From contig JAQVVB010000003.1 in NCBI GenBank assembly GCA_028699215.1, forward strand, positions 1-36,478: a DNA stretch of 36,478 nucleotides. The letters are read 5' to 3'. This DNA comes from Sphaerochaeta sp. (GTDB lineage Bacteria; Spirochaetota; Spirochaetia; Sphaerochaetales; Sphaerochaetaceae). Of the stretch, positions 9,119 to 19,733 are shown piece by piece. Positions within the stretch are counted from its first letter, which is position 1; each line of letters opens with the position of its first letter. Position numbers and translations under genes: made by a program. A model generated the notes under the pieces. The model had not been told where the DNA came from, searched no databases, and worked only from the letters and a program-made list of their open reading frames with translations.

Positions 9119-10282
9119 ATGGGTATTCGAAATTTGCAGATAGCCATGCTTGTCGTGGCGGCTTTTGGCTCGAACCTTTTTGGAGGATTGAGCTCTGAGA
9201 TTCAAGAGACATGTTCTCTGTCTCTGTCTCAGATGAGCAACATCATGAGTCTCAGCCAAGCAGCAAATCTGATTTCCTTTCTTCTGCTTCCCCTTCTTGT
9301 CAGGCAATTCGGGCCCTATCCCCTGATGATATTTGGAATTGTCGGATCAGGTCTGGGACTGCTTGGTATGGGAATGTCCCGCACCGCATATGTATTTGGG
9401 TTTGCTTTCCTATTCAATACCTTGATGGGGTATTTCTATTCGACCAGCAACTTTACCGTGTTGGTGCGTTCTGATCCAAAAAAAATTCGGACAACTGTCC
9501 CTTTGGCTCATCTGACTTGGAGTTTGGCGAGTGTAGCCTCCGGTTTTTATATATCGCTGATAAAAGATGACCATTGGTATCGTGGTTACTATCAGATTGC
9601 CTTTGTGTATGCTGTCATGGTTGTGTTGTTTCTTTTCTCTGCTTCTCGTGCAAAGAAAATTCCCCAGATGTTTTCAGATACCTCAGAAAGAAAACCCTTC
9701 ATCCATAGTTTTTCTTTATTGAAAACAAAAAACTTCCGGCTCTTTTTCTTATATCTCATTCTATTTAATGCCGTCGAGTATTGCTGTACGGTCTATACGT
9801 TGCTGTTTCTGCAGAAAAATCTTGGTGCGAGTGCAAAGCAGATAGGGCTTGCTCTTTCCTTGATGTATCTTGGTAGTACCTTGAGTAGGGTCTTTGTCAT
9901 TCCCATCGTAAGGAAGAGCGGCACGCCTTTTCCTTTGTTGCAGCTATTGTCAGCTCTCTCGGTGTTCTCAATCTTGGCACTTTCTTTGGGAAGTTCGCTT
10001 ATCGTAGCTTTTTCAGCAATGGTGGTGATTGGTTTTTCTTTTGGGGCACTCAATCCTGCAAGTCAAATCGTAGAGATCATGTGTTGGCCGCAGGAGATGG
10101 ACCAGATCGCCAATCTGCATTCGATCAGCATGGTATTGGGCAGAATGGTGTTGCCCTCGTTATTCGGTGTGGTCTCTTTGTATTTTTCCCTCCAAGGGGG
10201 TCTGGTCTTTCTTTCTCTCTGCATGATATTTGCCAGCTTCTTTTTGTTTCTCTTTAAACGTTTGCAATCAAGTTATTGCTAG
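9119..10282 (+). CDS. Major facilitator superfamily transporter
   Basis: Polytopic ORF of 387 aa with two six-helix halves separated by a hydrophilic loop. Substrate unknown. Confidence 0.8.
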   Translation: MGIRNLQIAMLVVAAFGSNLFGGLSSEIQETCSLSLSQMSNIMSLSQAANLISFLLLPLLVRQFGPYPLMIFGIVGSGLGLLGMGMSRTAYVFGFAFLFNTLMGYFYSTSNFTVLVRSDPKKIRTTVPLAHLTWSLASVASGFYISLIKDDHWYRGYYQIAFVYAVMVVLFLFSASRAKKIPQMFSDTSERKPFIHSFSLLKTKNFRLFFLYLILFNAVEYCCTVYTLLFLQKNLGASAKQIGLALSLMYLGSTLSRVFVIPIVRKSGTPFPLLQLLSALSVFSILALSLGSSLIVAFSAMVVIGFSFGALNPASQIVEIMCWPQEMDQIANLHSISMVLGRMVLPSLFGVVSLYFSLQGGLVFLSLCMIFASFFLFLFKRLQSSYC

Positions 10283-10311
10283 CAAGGAACATTTTCGGTA
10301 CAATGCGCGCA

Positions 10312-11061
10312 ATGAATACTAATGTAACGATCGGTGTATACGGCCTTGGCCGTTTTGGCTCCTTCTGGGCACGGGAACTCGTAAAACATGGTTTTAGGGT
10401 GATTGGGTATGGAAGAAGCGCACAACATGCCCCCGAAGGGGTGATATTGGGAACTGAAGACGAGGTGCTTGCCACCGATGTCCTCTTTTTCTGTGTTTCC
10501 ATCAGTGCATTCTCTCAGGTTTTGGAGAGTACATCCTCACGTATAACTCCTTCAACCTTGGTGATGGATACGTGTTCCGTGAAAATCTATCCTGCCAAAC
10601 TCATGAAACAAAAGCTTTCACCCTTGGTGAACTGCATAGCAACCCACCCGATGTTTGGACCTGATTCTGGAAAATTCAGTACTGAAGGCCTTCCCATGGT
10701 TCTTTGCCCTGTGAATTGTTCACAAGAACTTTTTCAAGAATGGGTGGAAGAGTTTTCCAAATGGAAGCTGCATGTTTTGCAGATGAGCTGTGAACAACAT
10801 GACAGGGAAGCTGCTTGGTCGCAGGGAATCACCCACTTCGTAGGAAGAACTCTTTCCGAGTTGTCCCTCGGGGAGACCCAACTTGCAACTACAGGATATC
10901 GTACCTTGATGTCCATTGTGGAGCAGACCTGCAATGACCCCTTGCAATTGTTTTATGATTTGCAGCGATATAATCCCTATGCGAAGCAGATGCGCATGGG
11001 TTTGAAGGGAGCTCTCGATACGGTGATGCAGGCCCTTAAGGATCAGGAGAAAGTTCAGTGA
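10312..11061 (+). CDS. tyrA: Prephenate dehydrogenase family protein
   Basis: Rossmann motif VTIGVYGLGRFGSFWARELVKHGF; ATHPMFGPDSG and QGITHFVGRTL motifs typical of prephenate dehydrogenases. Start chosen at ATG 10312; the ATG at 10303 falls inside a TACAAT -10 hexamer. Confidence 0.85.
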   Translation: MNTNVTIGVYGLGRFGSFWARELVKHGFRVIGYGRSAQHAPEGVILGTEDEVLATDVLFFCVSISAFSQVLESTSSRITPSTLVMDTCSVKIYPAKLMKQKLSPLVNCIATHPMFGPDSGKFSTEGLPMVLCPVNCSQELFQEWVEEFSKWKLHVLQMSCEQHDREAAWSQGITHFVGRTLSELSLGETQLATTGYRTLMSIVEQTCNDPLQLFYDLQRYNPYAKQMRMGLKGALDTVMQALKDQEKVQ

Positions 11062-12362
11062 ACGTTTGTGTGTATACCTTGGGTTGCCGACTCAATCAAT
11101 GTGAGAGCGAGGCTATCGCAGACTCGTTTGCCAAGGAAGGTTTTACGATAGTGGGAGAAGAGACTCCTGCTCAATTATATGTAGTGAATACCTGTACTGT
11201 GACCAGTAAGGCTGAGCAGAAGGCTCGAAGGATGATTCGAAAATTTGCATCTGTCGGGGTGACGCTTGCCACAGGTTGTTACGCTCAGGTCAATGCTGAC
11301 GAATTGCAGTCTCTTTCTGAAAACGTCATTGTAGTGCCATTGGAGAAAAAAGCGCATCTCCTCAAGCTCGCCGCCCATGTGAAAGCCTCGCTCGTTGCCG
11401 GGTTTGATCTTAGACAAGGGTGTCTTTCCTTCAGCGATGGAAAGGCTTCTGTGTTCGATTATGATGCAACATCCTTTTCCTATCACAGCAGGGCATATCT
11501 CAAGGTTCAAGATGGTTGTGACAATGAGTGTGCGTATTGTAGGGTGCATATTGCTCGAGGTAAGGCTGTTTCTCTCGATAGCGCAAGTGTAGTGGAACGT
11601 GCCCTGGCTCTTGAGAATGCTGGGTTCTCTGAAATCATGCTTACCGGGGTGAATCTTACCATGTACGATCATCAAGGAGCTGGTTTGGGAGGTTTGCTTG
11701 AAAAGGTGCTTGCCAAACTGGGGCCGGATATCCGCCTTCGCTTGAGCTCATTGGAACCTGACCACATCGATGACAGGCTTTTGGATGTGCTTGGTGATCC
11801 TCGCATGCAACCTCACTTTCACATTCCTGTACAGAGTGCCAGCAATACGGTGCTTCAACGGGTAAACCGTCACTATGACATACACCAGCTTTCAGCTATC
11901 CTCGATAGGCTTCGAATTGCCAAGGACGACCCTTTCATAGCAGGTGATGTCATAACAGGTCTTCCCGGTGAAGGGGATGAAGAATTTGAAGAGACCTATC
12001 GATATTTTTCTGAACAGAAATTTGCACAGATGCATGTATTTCCCTTCTCGCCGCGTCCTGACACCCCGCTTTTCAAGGCAACGGACAGGGTCTGTGAGAG
12101 CATCCGTGACGAACGGGCATTACGACTTAGGAATCTTTCCACCTCTCTGCACCAAGAGTACCTGATGCGTCAAAGCAACAAGCCCACTGAGGTTGTATTG
12201 CAGAATCGCAAGGGTGGATATTGGTATGGGCTGAGTGGAAACTACATTGAAGTGAAGGTGCTTGATGCGCCTGCTTTTGCGAAGGAAGGTATGTTATTGA
12301 AAGCTACATTTTCTTTGATTGATACAGAGACCACCAAACCGGTGGTGTCCTGCCATGCATAA
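11058..12362 (+). CDS. mtaB: tRNA (N6-L-threonylcarbamoyladenosine(37)-C2)-methylthiotransferase, MtaB-type radical SAM
   Basis: VYTLGCRLNQCESEAI N-terminal domain, VQDGCDNECAYCRVHIARG radical-SAM cluster, GFSEIMLTGVNLTMY. GTG start overlaps the preceding stop (GTGA). Confidence 0.92.
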   Translation: MNVCVYTLGCRLNQCESEAIADSFAKEGFTIVGEETPAQLYVVNTCTVTSKAEQKARRMIRKFASVGVTLATGCYAQVNADELQSLSENVIVVPLEKKAHLLKLAAHVKASLVAGFDLRQGCLSFSDGKASVFDYDATSFSYHSRAYLKVQDGCDNECAYCRVHIARGKAVSLDSASVVERALALENAGFSEIMLTGVNLTMYDHQGAGLGGLLEKVLAKLGPDIRLRLSSLEPDHIDDRLLDVLGDPRMQPHFHIPVQSASNTVLQRVNRHYDIHQLSAILDRLRIAKDDPFIAGDVITGLPGEGDEEFEETYRYFSEQKFAQMHVFPFSPRPDTPLFKATDRVCESIRDERALRLRNLSTSLHQEYLMRQSNKPTEVVLQNRKGGYWYGLSGNYIEVKVLDAPAFAKEGMLLKATFSLIDTETTKPVVSCHA

Positions 12363-12921
12363 GCTTTTTGAGACGGAAAGGCTGAATGCCTTCATCATGG
12401 ACGACACGGGAGCCAAGCAGCTGCTTGCATATGAGATGGAAAACAAAGAGGCCTTCGCCCAGTTTTCCATAGCCCACAAGGACAGTCATTACACCTTGGC
12501 GAATTTTCTCAACATCTGTGAGAAACAGGCCCTGTTGTATGAACAGAGGCGCAAGTTGCCTCTTGTCTTTGTGAAGAAAAACAGTTGGCCGATCATTGCA
12601 ACCGTGAGCCTGAATGAAATCGTGTATGGAGCGTTTCGTTCTTCCTTCATTGGGTACAGCGTGGGAAAGGCCCATCAGAGGCAGGGGTATGCCACCGAAG
12701 CGGTGAAGGCCACCATCGAATATGCCTTCCAGACGATGTTGTTGCATCGCATCGAAGCCAACATCATGCCGAAGAACATACCGAGCCTGTCTTTCATCAC
12801 CACGTTGGGATTTGTCAATGAAGGGCTGTCAAAAAACTATCTCTATATCGATGGAAAATGGGAGGACCACTATAACATGGTCCTCATCAACGAACATCTG
12901 GATATGAAAAAGGTACGCTAG
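12355..12921 (+). CDS. GNAT-family N-acetyltransferase (RimJ/RimL-like)
   Basis: IGYSVGKAHQRQGYATEAVKATIEYAFQTMLLHRIEANIMPKNIPSLSFITTLGFVNEG is the acetyl-CoA-binding and C-terminal GNAT pattern. Start at MHKLFETERL. Confidence 0.9.
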   Translation: MHKLFETERLNAFIMDDTGAKQLLAYEMENKEAFAQFSIAHKDSHYTLANFLNICEKQALLYEQRRKLPLVFVKKNSWPIIATVSLNEIVYGAFRSSFIGYSVGKAHQRQGYATEAVKATIEYAFQTMLLHRIEANIMPKNIPSLSFITTLGFVNEGLSKNYLYIDGKWEDHYNMVLINEHLDMKKVR

Positions 12922-13838
12922 TTCTTTCTCAACGTCAGGTCTCTGAAGGAAGTCTTTGGTTCCTGGATTACCACCATGGTGGAGGCTGGAACATTCTCCT
13001 TGATCCATACGTTTGAGCCGATCACCGCATCGTGTCCAATGGTGATATCCCCGAGGATGGTTGCATTGGAGTAAATGGTCACATTGTCCTCAAGGGTGGG
13101 GTGGCGTTTGGTGCCCCTGATGAGCGCTCCACATGCATCCTTGGGAAAGCTGAGGGCTCCAAGGGTGACTCCTTGGTAGAGCTTGACGTTTTTACCGATG
13201 ATCGTGGTTTCTCCTATTACCGTACCTGTACCGTGGTCGATGAAGAAAGACTCTCCGATTTGGGCTCCAGGATGTATGTCGATTCCGGTTTCCTTGTGCG
13301 CATACTCATTGAACATGCGGGGTAGAAACGGGATGTCCATCAAAAACAGTTCATGGGCGATACGATGAATGGTCAAGGTCTTGATGCAAGGGTATGACAG
13401 GATGACTTCACGGACCGTCCGTGCTGCCGGGTCTCCATTGAAGCCTGCCTTTGCATCCAATTTGAGACTCCTTCGAATCTGAGGAAGCTTGGAACAGAGG
13501 ACCTGGACCGCTTGGTCGGCCTTTTCCAATAACGCGGATTCTTCAAGGAGCGGAGACTCGTATTTATATGATAAGAATATTTGAGCTTTGAGCATTGAAC
13601 AGACTTTGTTCATCTGCAACAAGAGGATGTCCTCAAGGCTCAGATCGATTTTATCCCGTCCACACCGTCCAGGGAACATCAGCTCAAGAAATTCATTCGC
13701 TATCTCTGCGATGACTGCCATCTGGGGGAGTTGCTTCATACCATGAAAATTTGTGTTCCCACTGATTCTGTCGAACGTTTCCAGAAAGGAGGGGAGGAAG
13801 GCTGAAGCCTCAAAGGTTTGTTCTTTGCATTGTTTCAT
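12918..13838 (-). CDS. cysE: Serine O-acetyltransferase
   Basis: C-terminal left-handed beta-helix hexapeptides; IDIHPGAQIGESFFIDHGTGTVIGETTIIGKNVKLYQGVTLGA is diagnostic. Confidence 0.92.
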   Translation of the reverse strand: MKQCKEQTFEASAFLPSFLETFDRISGNTNFHGMKQLPQMAVIAEIANEFLELMFPGRCGRDKIDLSLEDILLLQMNKVCSMLKAQIFLSYKYESPLLEESALLEKADQAVQVLCSKLPQIRRSLKLDAKAGFNGDPAARTVREVILSYPCIKTLTIHRIAHELFLMDIPFLPRMFNEYAHKETGIDIHPGAQIGESFFIDHGTGTVIGETTIIGKNVKLYQGVTLGALSFPKDACGALIRGTKRHPTLEDNVTIYSNATILGDITIGHDAVIGSNVWIKENVPASTMVVIQEPKTSFRDLTLRKN

Positions 13839-13866
13839 GGCATTACCTTACGGCGATTTTCACGTT

Positions 13867-14448
13867 CTATTCAAGAGTTGAACCAAGTTTTCCTTCCTTG
13901 TTTTCAAGAAGCATGAATTGTCTGACTCTTGATCCGAAACCCCTTGCAAGATTCACTGCAACAATGAGTTTGACGCCATCTCCAATGAGAAACGGCAACA
14001 TCCCCACGTTGATTGCTGTTTGCCAACTCAAGGATCTGTTGTATTTCAGAAAAGGGACTCCAATAAGATAGATCACCAGCGTAGCAAGCAGGCCGAAAAA
14101 GATGCAGGCCAAGGTGTACGTGCGTTTGCTTTCCGTCTTATTGCCGATGTTTCCTGCAATACCTGCAATGAAGGCAGCAGGAAGCAGTGCGATGATGAAT
14201 CCTCCTGTAGGTCCTAAAAGGACCCCCAGTCCGCCTCCGGCAGTGAACACCGGAAGCCCGATTGCGCCGAGAAGCAGATAGATGGCCGTACTGGCTACTC
14301 CTACAGCAGTCCCTCCAAGCAGGGATGCGGTGATGACGAACATCGTTTGTAAGGTGATGGGGACCGGGGGAAGGGGGAAGCGGATGTAGGCTCCTACGAT
14401 GATGAGGGAACAGAAGAGTGCGATAATGATGATTTTTCTTGTATTCAT
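13867..14448 (-). CDS. bioY: BioY biotin transporter S component
   Basis: RFPLPPVPITLQTMFVITASLLGG, YLLLGAIGLPVFTAGGGLGVLLGPTGGFI are BioY hallmarks. ATG at 14448 chosen; the tracked ORF starts at 14454. Confidence 0.94.
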   Translation of the reverse strand: MNTRKIIIIALFCSLIIVGAYIRFPLPPVPITLQTMFVITASLLGGTAVGVASTAIYLLLGAIGLPVFTAGGGLGVLLGPTGGFIIALLPAAFIAGIAGNIGNKTESKRTYTLACIFFGLLATLVIYLIGVPFLKYNRSLSWQTAINVGMLPFLIGDGVKLIVAVNLARGFGSRVRQFMLLENKEGKLGSTLE

Positions 14449-14476
14449 GTCCATGAGCCTAGCAGGTCTGTATTGG

Positions 14477-14503
14477 ATTGTAAACTTGATTTAGGTTGAC
14501 AAT
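14477..14503. promoter_or_regulatory. Candidate BirA operator between divergent bioY and birA
   Basis: ATTGTAAAC-N9-GTTGACAAT; half-sites match as an inverted repeat at 8/9 positions and resemble the TTGTAAAC/GTTTACAA BirA half-site. The spacer is shorter than the classical spacing. Confidence 0.6.
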
Positions 14504-14522
14504 CTGGTGTATGCTCATGTTC

Positions 14523-15488
14523 ATGAATACTGCATCGACGATTCTTGCCTATTTGGGCGAACATCCTGATACCTATGTTTCGGGGCAGACGTTGGCTGAC
14601 GAACTGAAAATCAGTCGGAGTGCTGTCTGGAAAGCCGTTGAACATCTCAGAGATGAAGGTCATCTGATAGACGCCATCACCAACAAAGGGTATTGCCTCA
14701 TGAGAACATCAGAACTTCTTGATAAGAAAAAACTTGAGCTGTTGCTCCCTTTTCTTCCCATACACCTGTTCGATACGCTTGATTCTACGAACAGCTATGC
14801 CAAGCAACTTGGAAATGAAGCACCCGCCTTGGTGCTTGCTTCTTCCCAAAGTGGGGGAAGAGGGCGACTTGGTCGAACCTTTGTCAGCCCCAAAGGGGGT
14901 ATTTACCTGAGTCTGGCGCTTCATCCCACCTGCAAGATGGAAGATGCTCCTCTCATCACCTCTGCTGCCTCTGTTGCCGTTGCCGAGGCGATCGAGGAGG
15001 TTTGTTCCTTGTCGTGCGGCATCAAGTGGGTGAATGATCTTTTTTTAGGAAACAAGAAAGTATGTGGAATCCTCACAGAAGGTGTGTTGGATGTCGAGAC
15101 GGGGTCGCTTTCTTCTCTGGTGGTGGGTATAGGCATCAACTTTGCAACTGCACAGAAGGCATTTGAATCCTCGGTTCGTAATCTGGTCACTTCCTTATAT
15201 GATGGTCAAGAGAACATACCTGATCACGTCGATGCTTCGGTTCTGGTATCCTCGGTGGTCAAGAAGCTCCTTGCTTACCATGAGACGCTTTCTGATCATT
15301 CCTTTCTCCCTGAGTATCGTAGACGTTCGATCGTGGTGGGAAAACAGGTGATGGTTATCCAACAGAGGAAACAGGAACAGGCGCTGGTGTTGGGTATCGA
15401 TGACCAGGCTCATCTGCAGGTTCGCTTCAAGGATGGAAGAGAGGAAACGCTCTTTTCAGGTGAAATCAGCATCCGTCTTGAAGTCTGA
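14523..15488 (+). CDS. birA: Bifunctional biotin-protein ligase / biotin operon repressor
   Basis: N-terminal winged HTH (YVSGQTLADELKISRSAVWKAVEHLRDEG) followed by the ligase domain (SSQSGGRGRLGRTFVSPKGGIYLSL, GIKWVNDLFLGNKKVCGILTEG). ATG 14523 chosen; upstream ATGs at 14511 and 14517 also possible. Confidence 0.94.
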   Translation: MNTASTILAYLGEHPDTYVSGQTLADELKISRSAVWKAVEHLRDEGHLIDAITNKGYCLMRTSELLDKKKLELLLPFLPIHLFDTLDSTNSYAKQLGNEAPALVLASSQSGGRGRLGRTFVSPKGGIYLSLALHPTCKMEDAPLITSAASVAVAEAIEEVCSLSCGIKWVNDLFLGNKKVCGILTEGVLDVETGSLSSLVVGIGINFATAQKAFESSVRNLVTSLYDGQENIPDHVDASVLVSSVVKKLLAYHETLSDHSFLPEYRRRSIVVGKQVMVIQQRKQEQALVLGIDDQAHLQVRFKDGREETLFSGEISIRLEV

Positions 15489-15537
15489 GTTTGGTTTATA
15501 GTATAGTTTGACCTACTTGTAATATAAGGAAAACAAT

Positions 15538-17301
15538 ATGTTAGCTAAGGTACGAATGGTATGGAAGGCTCTTATAGAGGAGCAACTTGGAATATATGCA
15601 CGTTCAGTTTTGGGTGAGGAAGTAGCTCTTCCTCCTCTTTCTGTTCAGACTCCCCCGAAACCAGAACTGGGAGATCTTGCGTTTCCCCTCTTTGCCTATG
15701 CAAAAACTTTGAAAATCGCTCCACCTAAGCTGGCAGCAGAACTTAAGTCCCTTTTAGAGAAACGTGAAGACCGTCCGCTTGGAGATTTATTGGTTGCCGG
15801 TCCTTATCTGAATGTAAGAATCGATATGTCATCTTTGGCTACCGATCTGTGCAAGGAGATAGCTGAAAAGGGTACATCCTATGGAGAGAATGATTCTCTC
15901 AGTGGCAAGCGGGTGACCGTTGAATTCAGCTGCCCCAACACCAATAAGCCCCTGCATCTTGGGCACATGCGAAATGATAGCCTCGGGGAAAGTCTCTCAG
16001 CTATCCTCAAAGCCAACGGTGCGCTTGTTCGAAAGGTGAATCTCATCAACAATCGTGGAGTGCATATCTGCAAGTCCATGCTTGCGTATCAGAAGTTTGG
16101 CAATGGGGAAACCCCTGCTTCCACGAACATGAAGGGAGATCACTTTGTTGGCAAGTACTACGTACGTTTTGCCAACTGGGCGAAAGAGGATCCCACTGCT
16201 GAAGAGCAGGCCCAGATGATGCTCCAGAAATGGGAAGAAGGCGAAAGTGAAGTCATCAAACTCTGGGAGATGATGAACAAATGGACGCTTGATGGACTTG
16301 CTGAAAGTTATCAGAAGATGGGCATCAGTTTTGATGCATACTACTACGAATCACAGACCTACAAATTTGGTAAGGACGAAATTCTCAAGGGACTTGAGGA
16401 TGGCGTTTTCTATCGTGAAGAGGATGGGTCTGTTTGGGTTGACCTGGAAAGCATCAAATTGGATAAGAAGGTGCTTTTACGAAAAGACGGAACCAGTCTG
16501 TACATGACACAAGATGTAGGCACTGCCATCATGCGTCATAAGGATTGGCCGTTTGATTCTCTTGTGTATGTAGTGGCCAGTGAGCAGCAGTATCACTTCA
16601 AGGTGTTGTTCTATGTCCTTCAGCAGCTTGGGTATGATTGGGCGAAGGACCTTCACCATCTATCCTATGGAATGGTGAACCTTCCAGAAGGGAAGATGAA
16701 GAGTCGTGAAGGAACGGTTGTCGATGCCGACGAGTTGGTTTCCACCCTTACCGAGCTTGCAGCTGCAGAGATACACGTAAAGCAACGGGAAGCGTTGGTG
16801 GGCGATGTTGAAAAGACTTCTGCAAGCATTGCCTTGGGTGCCTTGAACTATTATCTGCTGCAGGTGACTCCTACCAAGGATATGATCTTCAACCCAGCTG
16901 AGTCCATCTCTTTCAATGGCAATACCGGTCCGTATCTTCAGTACATGGGAGCAAGGATTTGCAGCATGCTTGCCAAGTATGAACAAGAAGGTGGGGATAG
17001 TGAGGGCATTGGGTTTGACAGCAGTCTGCTTACCCTTGGCGATGAGCGGTCCTTGATCAAACAGCTTGCCTTGTATCCCGAGGTGGTGGCAAAAGCCGGT
17101 GAGGATTTTGATCCTTCTGAACTTTGTACCTATCTGTATGAGCTTTCAAGACTCTTTTCCAAGTGGTACCATGACAATCCTGTGCTCAAGGCAGGAAACA
17201 AGCAGCTGGTGCGCTCCAGGATCGAGTTGTCAAGAATGGTGCTCCAGGTATTGAAGAATGCGTTCGCTTTGGTGGGTATTCCCTTCCTTGAGGCCATGTA
17301 G
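15538..17301 (+). CDS. argS: Arginyl-tRNA synthetase
   Basis: SCPNTNKPLHLGHMRNDSLGESL (HIGH-type), KMKSREGTVVDADEL, C-terminal DALR-like domain. AAGGA SD 7 nt before ATG. Confidence 0.96.
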   Translation: MLAKVRMVWKALIEEQLGIYARSVLGEEVALPPLSVQTPPKPELGDLAFPLFAYAKTLKIAPPKLAAELKSLLEKREDRPLGDLLVAGPYLNVRIDMSSLATDLCKEIAEKGTSYGENDSLSGKRVTVEFSCPNTNKPLHLGHMRNDSLGESLSAILKANGALVRKVNLINNRGVHICKSMLAYQKFGNGETPASTNMKGDHFVGKYYVRFANWAKEDPTAEEQAQMMLQKWEEGESEVIKLWEMMNKWTLDGLAESYQKMGISFDAYYYESQTYKFGKDEILKGLEDGVFYREEDGSVWVDLESIKLDKKVLLRKDGTSLYMTQDVGTAIMRHKDWPFDSLVYVVASEQQYHFKVLFYVLQQLGYDWAKDLHHLSYGMVNLPEGKMKSREGTVVDADELVSTLTELAAAEIHVKQREALVGDVEKTSASIALGALNYYLLQVTPTKDMIFNPAESISFNGNTGPYLQYMGARICSMLAKYEQEGGDSEGIGFDSSLLTLGDERSLIKQLALYPEVVAKAGEDFDPSELCTYLYELSRLFSKWYHDNPVLKAGNKQLVRSRIELSRMVLQVLKNAFALVGIPFLEAM

Positions 17302-17303
17302 AT

Positions 17304-17879
17304 TCAAACTCCGTTGTAGAGTGCACAGAATTTTGTAATGAAACGTTCTTCCTGCCAAGGGATGTCGGGATCTTTTCCGATCATCACCTTGGTGAGGAAG
17401 TTCTGTACTGTGGCGCTGAAGGTCAGTACCGCAAGATCCAGTTCTTCGATGTTCAGCCTTCTAGAGTCAGAGAGTTCCTCAAGGAGGATTCTACTCTGTC
17501 CTTCAAACATTTCAGAAAGCGTTCTGCTGATGGCTCCCGCTTCAGGGTGTGTGAGCTTCTCTGATTCAATGATTCGATAAAACCAATTCAAAGGCTCAGT
17601 GGTATACACTTCATGCCAGTGGTCCATCGCCCTGAAGAGTACTTCAGTGGCAGTTCCCGACAGCGAGATGGTTACCTGTTGGGAGAACGCGAGTTGCGTG
17701 CAGTAAGAGAAAAGTTCTTTGATCATGGTTTCTCGGCTGGCAAAATGGTGAAAGACCGAAGATTTGGTAATGCCGTTTTCACTGGCAAGATCTGAAATCG
17801 ATACTCGATCCAACCCTTTTTCAGAGGCCATTTTCAGAAGTGAATGAATGAGGTTTTGTTTTGTTGCTGTTCTATGCAT
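17304..17879 (-). CDS. TetR-family transcriptional regulator
   Basis: LLKMASEKGLDRVSISDLASENGITKSSVFHHFASRETMIKELF is a TetR N-terminal HTH. Start at MHRTATKQ. Confidence 0.9.
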   Translation of the reverse strand: MHRTATKQNLIHSLLKMASEKGLDRVSISDLASENGITKSSVFHHFASRETMIKELFSYCTQLAFSQQVTISLSGTATEVLFRAMDHWHEVYTTEPLNWFYRIIESEKLTHPEAGAISRTLSEMFEGQSRILLEELSDSRRLNIEELDLAVLTFSATVQNFLTKVMIGKDPDIPWQEERFITKFCALYNGV

Positions 17880-17889
17880 ACTCAATAGT

Positions 17890-17909
17890 AACCTATCGGT
17901 CGGTAGGTT
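17890..17909. promoter_or_regulatory. Candidate TetR operator in the tetR promoter
   Basis: AACCTATCGGTCGGTAGGTT, imperfect palindrome (16 of 20 positions self-complementary, outer 6 bp perfect), lying between minus-strand -35 TTGAAA (17909-17914) and -10 TACTAT (17885-17890). Confidence 0.65.
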
Positions 17910-17956
17910 TTCAAGTGCTTTTTCTTTGTTTTTCAATCAATTACTTAAAAAACGGG

Positions 17957-17986
17957 TTGAAAGTAGGTTTTGATTCATGCTATACA
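17957..17986 (+). promoter_or_regulatory. Sigma70-type promoter of the rplU operon
   Basis: TTGAAA, 18-bp spacer, TATACA upstream of rplU. Confidence 0.55.
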
Positions 17987-18022
17987 AATGGGGACAAACT
18001 AAATGTAAGGATGAATATCGAC

Positions 18023-18337
18023 ATGTACGCACTTGTAGAGATTCTCGGAAAGCAGTACAAAGCAGTCGAAGGCGAAACCGTCCGAGTTGATTATATCAGC
18101 AAGGAAGTGGCAGGCGCTTCGCTCGAGTACAATACTGTTCTCGCCATTGTGGATGAGAACAATGCAAAGTTTGGCACCCCCTATGTAGCAGATGCGAAAG
18201 TCAAAGCGACTCTCGTTGAGGACGTCAAGGGTGACAAGATCAGAGTGTTCAAGAAAGAACGCCGCAAAGGTTATACCAAGACTCAGGGTCATCGTCAGCG
18301 GTATACACTGATCTCCATTGATCAGATCATCGCATAA
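18023..18337 (+). CDS. rplU: 50S ribosomal protein L21
   Basis: MYALVEILGKQYKAVEGETVRVDYI...KIRVFKKERRKGYTKTQGHRQRYTLI. ATG at 18011 also possible. Confidence 0.95.
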   Translation: MYALVEILGKQYKAVEGETVRVDYISKEVAGASLEYNTVLAIVDENNAKFGTPYVADAKVKATLVEDVKGDKIRVFKKERRKGYTKTQGHRQRYTLISIDQIIA

Positions 18338-18349
18338 GGAGGAAGAAAA

Positions 18350-19728
<1,379 letters not shown>

Positions 19729-19733
19729 GGGGG

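Noticed and set aside
15538-15600. Possible T-box or other leader regulation before argS
   Set aside because: The gap upstream is only about 50 nt and has an ordinary SD; there is no room for a T-box.
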